The notes below the pieces were generated by a model. That model did not search any database and was not told where the DNA came from. It worked only from the letters and a program-made list of their open reading frames with translations. From Chara braunii (lineage: Eukaryota > Streptophyta > Charophyceae > Charales > Characeae): a stretch of 25,057 bases of DNA. Of this stretch, positions 1 to 7,786 are shown in pieces. Each line of letters starts with the position of its first letter. Positions within the stretch are counted from its first letter, which is position 1. The position numbers were made by a program, and so were the translations under genes. Location: contig BFEA01000372.1 of NCBI GenBank assembly GCA_003427395.1, positions 84,799 to 109,855 on the forward strand, written 5' to 3'.

Positions 1-32
1 GAGAGAAAAAGAGGGAGAGAGAAGGAGGGAGG

Positions 33-35
<3 letters not shown>

Positions 36-86
<51 letters not shown>
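36..86. repeat. (GA)n microsatellite
   Basis: An uninterrupted GA dinucleotide run of about 25 units, preceded by impure purine-rich sequence from position 1. It is a simple repeat with no coding content, and the window edge cuts into the purine-rich lead. Confidence 0.95.
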
Positions 87-88
<2 letters not shown>

Positions 89-134
89 CGAATGAATCTC
101 TCCGTATAACATGGAAATATACACCTCCACACTT

Positions 135-515
135 TCAGCGCGCGTCATACCTGGCCCCGCCCGTCGCGCAGTTGGCTCCACCGGTTCCGCCTTGGCCACT
201 GCTAGTTACTGGTCCCTCGTGGAGGCGCCCGGTTTCTGATGGGCCACACGTGAGGACCGCTATTTCCTTTAGTAGTATAGGGATAAAGAAAACTATCACG
301 TCACGAAAGAAATCATTCGCATAACCCAATCCAACCGCCACTCGTAACATCAGCTCACCCCGTGCATCTATCTCAAAATGACGGATGCAGTGCCCTGAAA
401 CAGTAGGCATTAACTTAAACTCCCGCCCTTCAGAAAAATCGTGTAAATCTGTCATTTCATCGGCCATCACAACACGCCCCAATACCTGTCCCCGACTGAC
501 TAAAGTTGCCTCCAT
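135..515 (-). CDS. Hypothetical 126-aa ORF
   Basis: An open reverse-strand frame of 126 codons starting at ATG (MEATLVSRGQVLGRV) and ending in a Gly-rich tail. It lies in DNA clearly richer in GC than the AT-rich sequence to its right. The middle looks protein-like, with mixed hydrophobic and charged residues (GHCIRHFEIDARGEL) and a hydrophobic stretch around residues 72-90 (IVFFIPILLKEIAVL). I do not recognise a family. The pyrimidine tract at 526-596 lies directly upstream on the coding strand's 5' side. It could be a terminal exon, a fragment carried by a transposon, or a chance ORF. No splice or poly(A) signal settles this. Confidence 0.3.
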   Translation of the reverse strand: MEATLVSRGQVLGRVVMADEMTDLHDFSEGREFKLMPTVSGHCIRHFEIDARGELMLRVAVGLGYANDFFRDVIVFFIPILLKEIAVLTCGPSETGRLHEGPVTSSGQGGTGGANCATGGARYDAR

Positions 516-525
516 CGCAAAAACC

Positions 526-596
526 GAATCCCCTTCTCCCTTCCCTTTCCCCCCCTTCCCTTTCCCCTCCTTCCCTCTCTCTCCTCGCCCTATACC
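526..596. repeat. Pyrimidine-rich (CCCTTT)-like tract
   Basis: About 70 bases almost wholly C and T on the + strand, with repeated CCCTTTCCCC-like blocks. The + strand ORFs through it translate to Pro/Ser/Leu/Phe low-complexity peptides and are artefacts of the tract. Confidence 0.85.
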
Positions 597-730
597 TGCC
601 GACCCCCACTCAAAATTATCCTACTCCTTGCGCAATTCACGATAGCAGGATACACGACATTCCAGATACCAACAACACAATAAATTGTAGCCGTGCAAGG
701 CGCGGGGTCGTAATCAGGGCAAAGTAGTTG

Positions 731-1190
731 TGGCGGGGAGGGACTTTTGTTTGTTTGAGATAAAAGTCATTGGCGAAAATCATTGATAAGAATAAGAATT
801 TATTTTTGTTTATCTTTACATAGAAGCGAGGCATACTATATTTCATGCAAGAAAGAGTGGATGAAGGTTTTTTTTAACTATAAGGAAAGATAGGGGGTGG
901 TGTTTTTTACAAACTTGAACGGTCGTTTATAGAATGGGGGAAAAACATGTCTCATTTAATAGAAAATGTCCAAGAAATGCGGTCGGGGATCTTACAATTA
1001 ACCAAATGATTGTCTCAAATATCCAATGAAATTCAGAGTAAAAATAAGCTTTTCAAAAAAGTAGACATGAACCTTAGAGTAAGAAAAAGGGGGCTAGTTG
1101 TAAAAGCTTAGCTTGTTTACGCTTTGTTTCTTAAGTATCTTAGGTTACTTGAGAGATTAGGCAAGTTCTTCTTTAAGCTAAGCTGCTAAA
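731..1190. other. AT-rich intergenic stretch, nothing recognised
   Basis: No ORF with protein-like composition, no repeat and no RNA gene seen. A short reverse-strand ORF at 637-846 has low-complexity Lys/Phe/Leu content and is not convincing. Confidence 0.5.
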
Positions 1191-1851
1191 TATATTGTAA
1201 CGATGTTCTGCAGTCCGTGCTTTCATCTGTAATGGTGTACCAGAAGTCCACTCTTCGCGATTGGCGTTGGTTGATGCATAAGAAGAAATCGAAGGTATCG
1301 TTTGAGGTCGATGATTTTCATGTGATGTAGTTTTCTGTCGTGTTGCACTGCATGATCCATCTGGTTGTTGAGTCTTGATTTTCTTTGCGAAATTATTTTT
1401 TATCTACGATGAAATATAACAAAGAAATAAATGAGTTAAGTGTGATTTTTGTTTAGTTTAGGGTATATGTTAAGGTAAATGATGCATTGAAAGCGAGAAG
1501 AGTCGCAGAAAGAAATCTATAATGAGTGGTATTCGTTAATAGAATTCTTGTTTCAGGATTAGGAGTATCGAGAAGACAAATCATGTCGTTGATGATAGCA
1601 ATGCAAATATTTTGGGGGTTTGTTGGTGATGGTGTGGTATCTGCTAAAAAAATATATAATTATAAAGAACTTGTAGAATGGTATACAAAGTAAGAGATAA
1701 CAATGCGTCCTTCGTCAAATTGTGATTCATGATGTTGATTATCTTGTTTTAAATATGTGCGAAGAGCATTGAAAGAACGGTGGAGAATTGACATAATGTA
1801 TGAAGAATGAATATGGATGACACCTGAAAAAAAAAACCCACAGATAAACAA
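1190..1851 (-). pseudogene. Possible broken coding remnant, unrecognised
   Basis: Three reverse-strand stretches look more protein-like than the surrounding AT-rich DNA. At 1660-1851 there is an ORF containing LHRSFNALRTYLKQDNQ. At about 1466-1640 an open frame without an early ATG contains ICIAIINDMICLLDTPNPET. At about 1200-1385 another frame contains TNANREEWTSGTPLQMK. They lie in different frames, so either introns or decay separates them. The second is preceded by a T-rich run ending in AG, which could be a splice acceptor. I recognise no family. They share strand and composition with the remnants at 3.7-5.7 kb and could belong to the same lost element. Confidence 0.2.
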
Positions 1852-2335
1852 AAAACAGTTGTTTAGGATGTTTATTTTTTATGTACGAAACAAACTTCTT
1901 TTAATTATGATGTTATTTTTGTCTATTTATATAAGCAAATTGATGTATATTTTTTTATTTTCAAGGTGGATACTTTTTATTAAAAAAAATAGAAAAAAAT
2001 AATATATCATTTAATATATAGGTAGGCTTGTCAACACATTTATATTATCATAAATGGTTTATAGAAGTAAATTTAACTATTATCATGTAGGTTTGTGTTT
2101 TTTTTGTGTTTTTTTGTTGATGAAGTTTCTTTTTTTTTTATTATCATAAAATTGTAATTTTTTGTTACAGTATAAAGATAACTGTTATTTTGATGGCACG
2201 TAAGATAGCAATTTATAAGGGTTTTAAATTAGTACTGATTTTGTTTATAATTTGAAAAAAACGAATCTGTTTTGGTTTGTTATGCACCCAACCTTATAGA
2301 AAGTGGTTTGTGGATATTCCTTCTCCTCGTTTGGG
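1852..2335. other. AT-rich non-coding stretch
   Basis: Very AT-rich, with several T runs. The short ORFs here encode Phe/Ile/Leu/Lys low-complexity peptides. Nothing else is seen. Confidence 0.5.
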
Positions 2336-2475
2336 TCTAAATGATCAAAATCTCAGAATTTGGACCGTCACCACCGAGTCGGCAAAGTACCACCCTCGAT
2401 AAGTCGGATCCACTCCAAGTCGATAACATGGTCGACTTCGAAAGCATACGAACTCTCGACTTTGATGCTTGCTAG
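2336..2475. other. GC-richer island with AGTCG repeats and stem-loops
   Basis: About 140 bases of balanced composition stand out in AT-rich DNA. The word AGTCG recurs (near 2375, 2402 and 2418). AAGTCGA (2417-2423) pairs with TCGACTT (2432-2438) across an 8-nt loop, and a second weaker pairing of AAGCAT with ATGCTT lies to its right. It has no ORF. It may be a small insertion or a fragment of a larger repeat. Confidence 0.4.
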
Positions 2476-2795
2476 AAAAAGGGGATGATTATGTGAATGT
2501 GGTTTGTTTATTTCATCTTCTTATATAACTTAAAAATTTTGATTTAAGAAAAAGCAAATGAAATTAAAAAAAATTAAGAAAAAACATAGATATACATATT
2601 TGTTAACGTTATAGTTATTACAATTTTTATGAAGGGAAAAAAAGATAATAAATAATTTTTAGTTGTTTTGACTTTTTTGATATATATATATACAGGGTTG
2701 CCGGTGTTCGGGCGGGCCGAACATTCGAACCCGAACGCCCGAACATTTGGGACCCCCTCTCGACGCGTTCGGACGTTCGACCGAACGCGGTACCA

Positions 2796-2796
<1 letters not shown>

Positions 2797-2841
<45 letters not shown>
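2797..2841. repeat. Poly(A) tract, 45 bases
   Basis: A pure A run of 45 bases, followed at once by two shorter A runs to about 2891. It generates the Lys-rich and Phe-rich ORFs seen on the two strands here. The length may be unreliable in the assembly. Confidence 0.95.
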
Positions 2842-2844
<3 letters not shown>

Positions 2845-3029
2845 AAAAATTTCGAAAAAAAAAAAAAAAAATTCCAAAAATTAAAAAAAAAACATATGTC
2901 ATGCGAAAGAATAAACTAAACAACAGTATATCTTAATTCGTTACCAAATGTGAACTAAAAATCAAATACGAAAAATAAATAATATTAATGAAAATAAGAA
3001 AAAATAAAACGAGAATAAAATTATTACGT

Positions 3030-3400
3030 AGGCGAGCAAGTTTTTGACACCGCCATCTTTGGCGATTTTTTATTTTTTTTTGGCTTTATCAAATGGCATC
3101 AAATTTTATACATATGTATCTTACATAATAGAGAACCTACAAATAAAGTTTGTAAAAATAATAATTTTTTTCAGGCTCCGAAATAAAAGGAAAACAAAAA
3201 GTGAAAAGAGAAAAAAAACAAATTAGTAAGTGGGAAAGCAAGTTTTGACACCACCATCTTTGCCGATTTTTCATTATTGTTTGGCTTCACAGAATGACTT
3301 CAAAATTGAGAGAGAGGTAGCTTACATAACAGAGAAATCACAAAAAAAAAAAATAATAATAATAATAATTTTTAGGTACCAAAATATTTTTTTGCGGGGT
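3030..3400. repeat. Tandem repeat, about 201-bp unit, 2 copies
   Basis: The word GACACCgCCATCTTTG recurs at 3046 and 3247 (one base differs), followed in both copies by a T-rich stretch with TTTGGCTT, then CTTACATAA.AGAGAA, then a TAATAATTTTT stretch. Copies are clearly related but diverged. The ORFs at 3044-3226 and 3230-3490 on the + strand are parallel translations of the two units rather than genes. Confidence 0.7.
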
Positions 3401-3488
3401 TCGAACCCCTTCGAGTTCGGGCCCCGTACGAGGACCCGAACGCCTGAACGTCCGGGGGTCAGCTTAGGGGCCTCCATACGTTCGGCCT

Positions 3489-3490
<2 letters not shown>

Positions 3491-3522
<32 letters not shown>

Positions 3523-3721
3523 GTATTTTCAAGAAAATAAAATTTTTACCTGAGCATTCATGTTGCTGAATTTCCATCTTCTTGAATTTTTGCAGCGTTT
3601 GCAATTGAATTGGCTGCAGAAGAAATATGATCATTCGATGTCGGACGCACGTTTTGTTCTCTGACGGTGCAGGTTCCATTAATCTTCTGTTTGCATTGAA
3701 ACAAGGATATCGGATATCATT
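3491..3721. repeat. (AT)n microsatellite and short non-coding flank
   Basis: A run of about 14 AT units (3492-3519), then about 200 bases in which the reverse strand has a 71-codon ORF (3464-3679) crossing the microsatellite. Part of that ORF could continue the remnant at 3722-4171, since it lies just downstream on the same strand, but this is weak. Confidence 0.6.
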
Positions 3722-4171
3722 TCATTCGTGTATCCTATGGCCTGTTGTATGGTTGAATGTCAAAAGTGTGCCAATAGGTGGCATTGCAAAGACTTCATCG
3801 TAATCATAGATAGTCTCTTTTCGTAGCAGTGATAATAAGTGGTTTTGTGTTGTACCATGTACGTTTGTGAGTGTCAAGTGTATGTCGTCAACTTCTGCTT
3901 CTTGATCTGTATTAGCAAGAATCATGTCAACCACTCGTATATCTTTTGCCCAACGTCATTTGAATTGAACAAGGAGTCCTCTTTCTGTCAGCAACAACGA
4001 TCCTGCAGGTCTTGGTTCTTCGATAAATGTTTGTAGTTCGGAGGTTTTGTTTTGGATAATGTGTGTCTTCATACGTTTTTTTTGTCGCAACTCTCTTGAC
4101 TCTCGGAGTGTGTCTTCGATATTAGGTCTGGCGCGTTTGGGACGTGAAACATCTAAATTGACACCTTTTGT
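3722..4171 (-). pseudogene. Unrecognised coding remnant, one in-frame stop
   Basis: A single reverse-strand frame of about 149 codons, interrupted only by one TGA about half way (near 3945). Composition is protein-like on both sides of the stop. It begins with a basic segment (VSRPKRARPNIEDTLRESRE) that could be a nuclear localisation signal and helix. It continues with SELQTFIEEPRPAGSLLLTE, and after the stop VVDMILANTDQEAEVDDIHL and EVFAMPPIGTLLTFNHTTG. I recognise no family. Open reading over this length in AT-rich DNA, with one nonsense change, suggests a recently decayed gene or exon, perhaps from the same element as the remnants at 4862-5718. Confidence 0.4.
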
Positions 4172-4204
4172 TCAAGTGTATGACATTCCAGAAACCATTA
4201 TCTG

Positions 4205-4402
4205 AATACAAAAAAAAATGTAAGTTATATAGAAAAAGATGAAATGAGAGAAAAATATATAAAGAATGTAAAGAGAAAGAAGGACGGCGAGAGAGAAAGA
4301 AAAAAAGATAAAGAGAGGAAAAAAGGCAGAGAAAAAGAGAGAGGAAAAAAAAAAGATAGAAAAAAAAAAGAAAGAGAGAAATTGAAGAAGAAAAAAAATG
4401 TT
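4205..4402. repeat. Purine-rich (GAAA/GAGA) tract
   Basis: About 200 bases almost all A and G on the + strand, with AAAGAGAGA, GAAAAAAAG and similar words. It produces a Phe/Ser/Leu-only ORF on the reverse strand, which is not a gene. Confidence 0.85.
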
Positions 4403-4861
4403 TGAGGGTTTTTTTTCTTTGTATATATCATTTATATGGCTTATATGTAAGTTTTTATAAGTGATTATATATATTTAATTGCATAAAAAATGACTTTTTT
4501 TGTTTCTTAGTAGTAACATTGTTAGAAAATACAGTTTGAATTGTTAAATCAATTTGTTATTATAATAGCATAGATATTTAGAGATGAAGTAGGAACTATA
4601 TAAAGTATATGTACATTTAAATATGCCAGTGTTATATCATAATAAAAAAGTAATATTGATCAAGTTACTATTCTATTTCGAATGATTGGAGAGCAAATAA
4701 TGCTAAGTCATTGCTATTATGATCAACTCGAAAAGTGCGTCGGAATGGTGTAAATGATGAAAGTTGATGGATTGAATGAGAAGGAAAATATGAGTATGAA
4801 ACCGGTTGTCGTACAATGTTGTTGAGTATATAATAGAATCATGGACCAGAAAATGAAAAAG
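4403..4861. other. AT-rich stretch, possible continuation of reverse-strand remnant
   Basis: Mostly AT-rich non-coding DNA. A reverse-strand ORF at 4723-4950 (75 aa, hydrophobic and His/Thr-rich) overlaps the 3' end of the remnant at 4862-5275 in another frame and may be its frameshifted continuation. Nothing else is seen. Confidence 0.3.
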
Positions 4862-5275
4862 TTATGTGGTGTTTGAAGGTGAATGATGAAAATAATAATA
4901 TATGTATTTTGCTCTGGCAACTTCAGTGGGGTTGTAGTGATAGACGACAAGAGATAATGGTGTTAAGGTTGCACGAAAGAGATCTATAACAAAAAAGTCG
5001 TCCAGTGCTGGCGCAACTATTGGGTTTGGAATATTACAATATCGTGCACGTGTATATGCAATTCGAAATCCTTCTAATATTTGTTCTAGTTGAATAGGTG
5101 TATTGGAAGGACGACCAACAGAAGGCGTGTAGTAATCTTGAAGAACTGGATCAAAAGTACGTGCATCCACCGATCGAAAAAAAACGTATATGTGTATGTC
5201 CTGTACTTGATAATCTGTCAATTTTTGCAAGAAAGTTTCGAAAGAAAATTTATTTCTGTTTTTTTAAAAAAACGC
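4862..5275 (-). pseudogene. Unrecognised coding remnant (about 135 codons)
   Basis: An open reverse-strand frame of 122 codons from a TTG, extendable upstream without a stop to about 5275 (ETFLQKLTDYQVQDIHIYVF). The peptide is protein-like and not low complexity: SVDARTFDPVLQDYYTPSVG, then QLEQILEGFRIAYTRARYCN, then DDFFVIDLFRATLTPLSLVV. It decays at the 3' end into another frame. I recognise no family. It lies on the same strand as, and downstream of, the short ORF at 5521-5718, and just left of the protease remnant on the opposite strand, so the two could have been divergent genes of one element. No ATG start is evident. Confidence 0.4.
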
Positions 5276-5520
5276 ACAGAACAAAAATGCAAACAAAATA
5301 ATTAGAAGGATGATTATGTTTTTGAGTAAGTAAGCAGTTTAATGCTGTTATAAATATGTATTTTTATGTGTAAAGTATATGTTTTCGTATATTATATTTT
5401 TTATGAGGTATTAAGTTAAACAAAAGTAAGTATATTTTGAGATAGTTAAAATTTTGTAATGTTTTATATATTAATAAAATTATTTTGAATATGTTGATGA
5501 AAGCAAAGTTAAGTAAGAAT
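5276..5520. other. AT-rich spacer, nothing recognised
   Basis: Strongly AT-rich. The only ORF (5364-5552, reverse) is Leu/Ile/Asn/Phe low complexity. No RNA gene or structured repeat is seen. Confidence 0.4.
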
Positions 5521-5718
5521 TTATTGACAATTATATGGAGGTGGAATAACATATATAGTATGTGGGTGTAAAATTATGAATTTTAGTATTTTTTTGATAA
5601 GTTCATCGTGTATGAAAAATCGGTAGAATAACATATCTAATTGACCGAATTGTGTTACGTGAGAGAGAGTGTAAATATCACACAACTCATTATACATCAT
5701 GACGTTCAGACATATCAA
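5521..5718 (-). pseudogene. Short unrecognised reverse-strand ORF
   Basis: A 65-codon ORF containing MMYNELCDIYTLSHVTQFGQ and LDMLFYRFFIHDELIKKILK, which has a balanced composition unlike the simple-sequence ORFs around it. Its 5' end overlaps the first codons of the protease remnant on the opposite strand, so at most one is exact at that spot, or they are divergent neighbours. No family recognised. Confidence 0.25.
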
Positions 5719-6206
5719 TTGATGATTACATAGATTTATTAATGAAAATCTTTCCTTCTGTATTCACAGTCAATACTTTTTCATATTCAGCTTGCATTGC
5801 ACATCGTAATTATACTTTTGCAGATCATCACACCGACTTACGTCATCGACCACGTCCACTAGAAACATATGACCATTTTTTCATCCCTCTCCATTTACGT
5901 GGCAATCATTGGTCACTTGGCTATATCGATTTTAAAAATCATATGATTTTCTTTTATGATAGCCTACACTCTTCAAGCAATTCTTTCTTTTAAAATATGC
6001 ATTACTGGTTTCAATATCGTTCAAAAAAAAATTCTATCATCATAAACATGCCTCGTATTAATATCCATGGACCTAAACAAACTAATTCCTATGGTCGTAA
6101 AATTTTTTTACTTACAATGATACGCTATTTACTTTTAATACATTATTTGAAGATGAATTTTATAAAAGAATTAGGACATGAGATGGTATTGAAGGAAGTA
6201 TATTGA
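5703..6206 (+). pseudogene. Ulp1-like (C48) cysteine protease remnant
   Basis: A single forward frame runs from about 5703 (SDISIDDYIDLL) to a stop at 6206, broken only by one TAA at 5991-5993. It carries the signature of the C48/Ulp1 SUMO-protease fold. The block NHWSLGYIDFKNHMIFFYDS has the catalytic His followed by Trp and, about 15 residues on, the catalytic Asp in YDSL. Then comes PRINIHGPKQTNSY, where Ulp1 families have Q-x-N-x-x-D-C-G. Here the last part reads YGRK (about 6090-6101), so the Asp, the nucleophile Cys and the Gly are all lost. Length is close to a bare catalytic domain, with the N-terminal part missing. It converges tail to tail with the Helitron helicase remnant, 4 bases away. 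Ulp1 domains are often carried by plant and algal DNA transposons, so this is probably mobile-element cargo. Confidence 0.7.
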
Positions 6207-6209
6207 TAT

Positions 6210-6545
6210 TTATACTAGGAGATTGTTGTGACGGTGTTGATGAAGGTATAAGTTGTTGAGAAGAATAATGGTTTGATGATGTATGTTTTTTGTATGATTT
6301 ATAAAATGTATTTCAATGATACGAACAGGATAATGATCATTTGGCAGTTGTTTGCATAATGTACATGTGTAAGTATATATAAGACTTATATGATTATCAT
6401 TGTCAGGTGCAACAAATACAGGATGGTAATTTGATTTAAAATTCATTGATTGTATTATAGCGTTGTTTTGTTCTTTGTCAATTAATCTAATGTTTATTAT
6501 GTCAATCAAGTCGTTAGTCCATATGCCAAATCTAACATTTTTGCA
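6210..6545 (-). pseudogene. Helitron helicase, C-terminal part
   Basis: The reverse frame ending at 6210 reads CKNVRFGIWTNDLIDIINIR and then DKEQNNAIIQSMNFKSNYHP. This matches the part of Helitron PIF1-type helicases after the DPEW motif, where an R-x-G segment is followed by a hydrophobic stretch and an N-x-R motif. The frame is continuous, across the 358-bp insertion at 6557-6914, with coding sequence at 6926-6957 (SIRFKTDPEWGAH). After about residue 50 the sequence becomes His/Ile/Asn-rich and the C-terminal helicase motifs (the GDxVM..N region and motif VI) are not visible, so the gene is truncated here and abuts the Ulp1-like remnant. Non-functional. Confidence 0.65.
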
Positions 6546-6556
6546 ATGTGCACCCC
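6546..6556. repeat. Left 11-bp target-site duplication of element B
   Basis: ATGTGCACCCC here is repeated exactly at 6915-6925, directly flanking the insertion at 6557-6914. Confidence 0.7.
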
Positions 6557-6914
6557 TACATAACACCGTGTTCGCGTTCGAAGGCGAACGCAAACATGTT
6601 CGCCCGAACGTGAACAAGCGTTCAAAACCCTCCGAACCCGAAAATAAAAATTATTATAAAAAAAAAAAAAAAACATTCTCATAAAAATCTGAAACAAATA
6701 TATGTTATATAAAATAAAAATACAAGCAATTTTTGTCCAGGAGTCATGTTCAAACTCATAGCGAATCATGAGTTAAAAATCAAAAACCTAATTTTTTAAT
6801 TTTTATTTTTATTTTTTTAACAAAAAAAAAAAAACGTTCGCCCGAACATGTTCACGAGCTGTTCGCGCGAACGCGCGAATATTAAGGGGCGTGAACACGT
6901 TCGCCATGCTACGC
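6557..6914. mobile_element. Non-autonomous 358-bp element with CGAAC-rich arms (element B)
   Basis: A 358-bp insertion flanked by an exact 11-bp direct repeat. Its two arms (6557-6620 and 6835-6914) are packed with GTTCG/CGAAC words; CGTGTTCGCG at the left matches CGTGTTCACG read inwards from the right, giving imperfect inverted ends. The core is AT-rich with A runs and no ORF. The arms and the core word AGTTAAAAATCAAA resemble element A (2693-3490), so both probably belong to one family. Removing it together with one copy of the repeat rejoins the Helitron helicase frame at DPEWGAHCKNVRF, which shows it inserted into the gene. Confidence 0.75.
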
Positions 6915-6925
6915 ATGTGCACCCC
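6915..6925. repeat. Right 11-bp target-site duplication of element B
   Basis: Second exact copy of ATGTGCACCCC. It encodes the GAH part of the helicase frame on the reverse strand. Confidence 0.7.
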
Positions 6926-6958
6926 ATTCTGGATCTGTTTTAAATCGTATTGAATCGG

Positions 6959-6962
6959 TTAA
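6959..6962. repeat. TTAA target site, left of element C
   Basis: TTAA directly abuts the inverted end ACCACCGGTC at 6963 and is matched by TTAA at 7783-7786. Confidence 0.7.
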
Positions 6963-7782
6963 ACCACCGGTCCTCCTGACGTCAGAAAACCTCAGGGATA
7001 CCGGTGTCGCCGTTTCATGACGGGTACCGGTAGCACATCGTGGAAAACCGGGCGGGCCTCCGTACGGAATTTGCGATAAAAATAAGAAATAAACCAAATC
7101 GGCGCGGATAATATTTCACCATCAAAATGATTTTTTTTTCTTGATATTTTTTCCTGAAAGATCACGACCTAATCTACGGACTCTCAAATTTTCATACATT
7201 TTCATTATTTCTTCTGAGCATAAAAAATCGGCGAAGTTGCAGCTTGCAAGATGGCGGGATTGGACCCGTCGGCCTCCGTAATTAAAAATAAACCAAATCA
7301 GCGCGACGAATATTTCACCATCAAAATATATATATATATTTTTTCTGATATTTTTTCAAGAAAGATCACGACCTAATCTACGGACTCTCAAATTTTCATA
7401 CATTTTCATTATTTCTTCTGAGCATAAAAAATCGGCGAAGTTGCAGCTTGCAAGATGGCGGGATTGGACCCGTCGGCCTCCGTAATTAAAAATAAACCAA
7501 ATCAGCGCGACGAATATTTCACCATCAAAATATATATATATATTTTTTCTGATATTTTTTCAAGAAAGATCACGACCTAATCTACGGACCCTCAAATTTT
7601 CAAACATTCGCATGATTTTTTCTGAGCACAAAAAATCGGCAAAGTTGCCGATTGCAAAATGGAGGGATTGGACCCATCAGCCTCCGTACAACCCCGCGCC
7701 TCCGTACGGTCGCCACCCCTCCGTACAACCCGGCCCTGACTCACAGGGACTAGGGGGGTTCGGTAGCGGGGAGACCGGTGGT
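6963..7782. mobile_element. TTAA-flanked non-autonomous element (element C, 820 bp)
   Basis: The block begins ACCACCGGTC (6963-6972) and ends GACCGGTGGT (7773-7782), a perfect 10-bp terminal inverted repeat that extends imperfectly by a few bases (CTCC against GGAG). TTAA sits immediately outside both ends, the target duplication typical of piggyBac-type elements. There is no transposase. The inside is a 204-bp tandem repeat plus CCTCCGTAC-rich, GC-rich ends. It splits the Helitron helicase between the Walker B region (right) and the DPEW motif (left). Removing it with one TTAA restores an open reverse frame (ILTDSIRFKTDPEW), apart from older stops. Confidence 0.75.
7080..7690. repeat. Tandem repeat, 204-bp unit, 3 copies
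   Basis: ATCACGACCTAATCTACGGA occurs at 7161, 7365 and 7569, a spacing of exactly 204. Copies 2 and 3 are almost identical over their first 150 bases, so that duplication is recent; copy 1 has indels and the end of copy 3 diverges. Each unit ends with GGATTGGACCC(G/A)TC and GCCTCCGTA. It lies wholly inside element C. Confidence 0.9.
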
Positions 7783-7786
7783 TTAA
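7783..7786. repeat. TTAA target site, right of element C
   Basis: Matches the TTAA at 6959-6962 and directly follows the right inverted end. Confidence 0.7.

Larger units (their letters stand above)
2693..3490. mobile_element. Non-autonomous element with CGAAC-rich arms (element A)
   Basis: An 800-bp block lies between two (TA)n microsatellites (2681-2692 and 3492-3519). The left arm (2693-2796) starts CAGGGTTGCC and is dense in GTTCGG/CCGAAC words; GTTCGGGCG pairs with CGCCCGAAC inside it. The right arm (about 3396-3490) is similarly rich in CGAAC and TTCGG. The core is AT-rich and holds a 45-base A run and two tandem copies of a roughly 201-bp unit. The CAGGG start resembles hAT ends, but the right end does not mirror it, so the class is uncertain. 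The boundaries are inferred from the TA tracts and composition change. It encodes no protein. Confidence 0.5.

Noticed and set aside
2574-2923. ORFs of 72-98 codons with Phe or Lys runs
   Set aside because: They are translations of the poly(A) tract and the CGAAC-rich arm of element A.
5703-6206. Adenovirus-type (C5) protease, implying a Polinton/Maverick
   Set aside because: The spacing of His-Trp and YDSL and the QTNSY block fit the C48/Ulp1 group better, and no DNA polymerase B, packaging ATPase or capsid sequence was seen.
6559-7097. Reverse ORFs at 6506-6769 and 6909-7097 as genes
   Set aside because: They fuse short helicase pieces with the arms of elements B and C; the real coding frame is the interrupted Helitron helicase.
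7080-7690. CRISPR-like array
   Set aside because: The units are 204 bp, directly adjacent, without unique spacers, and the host is eukaryotic; it is an ordinary tandem repeat.
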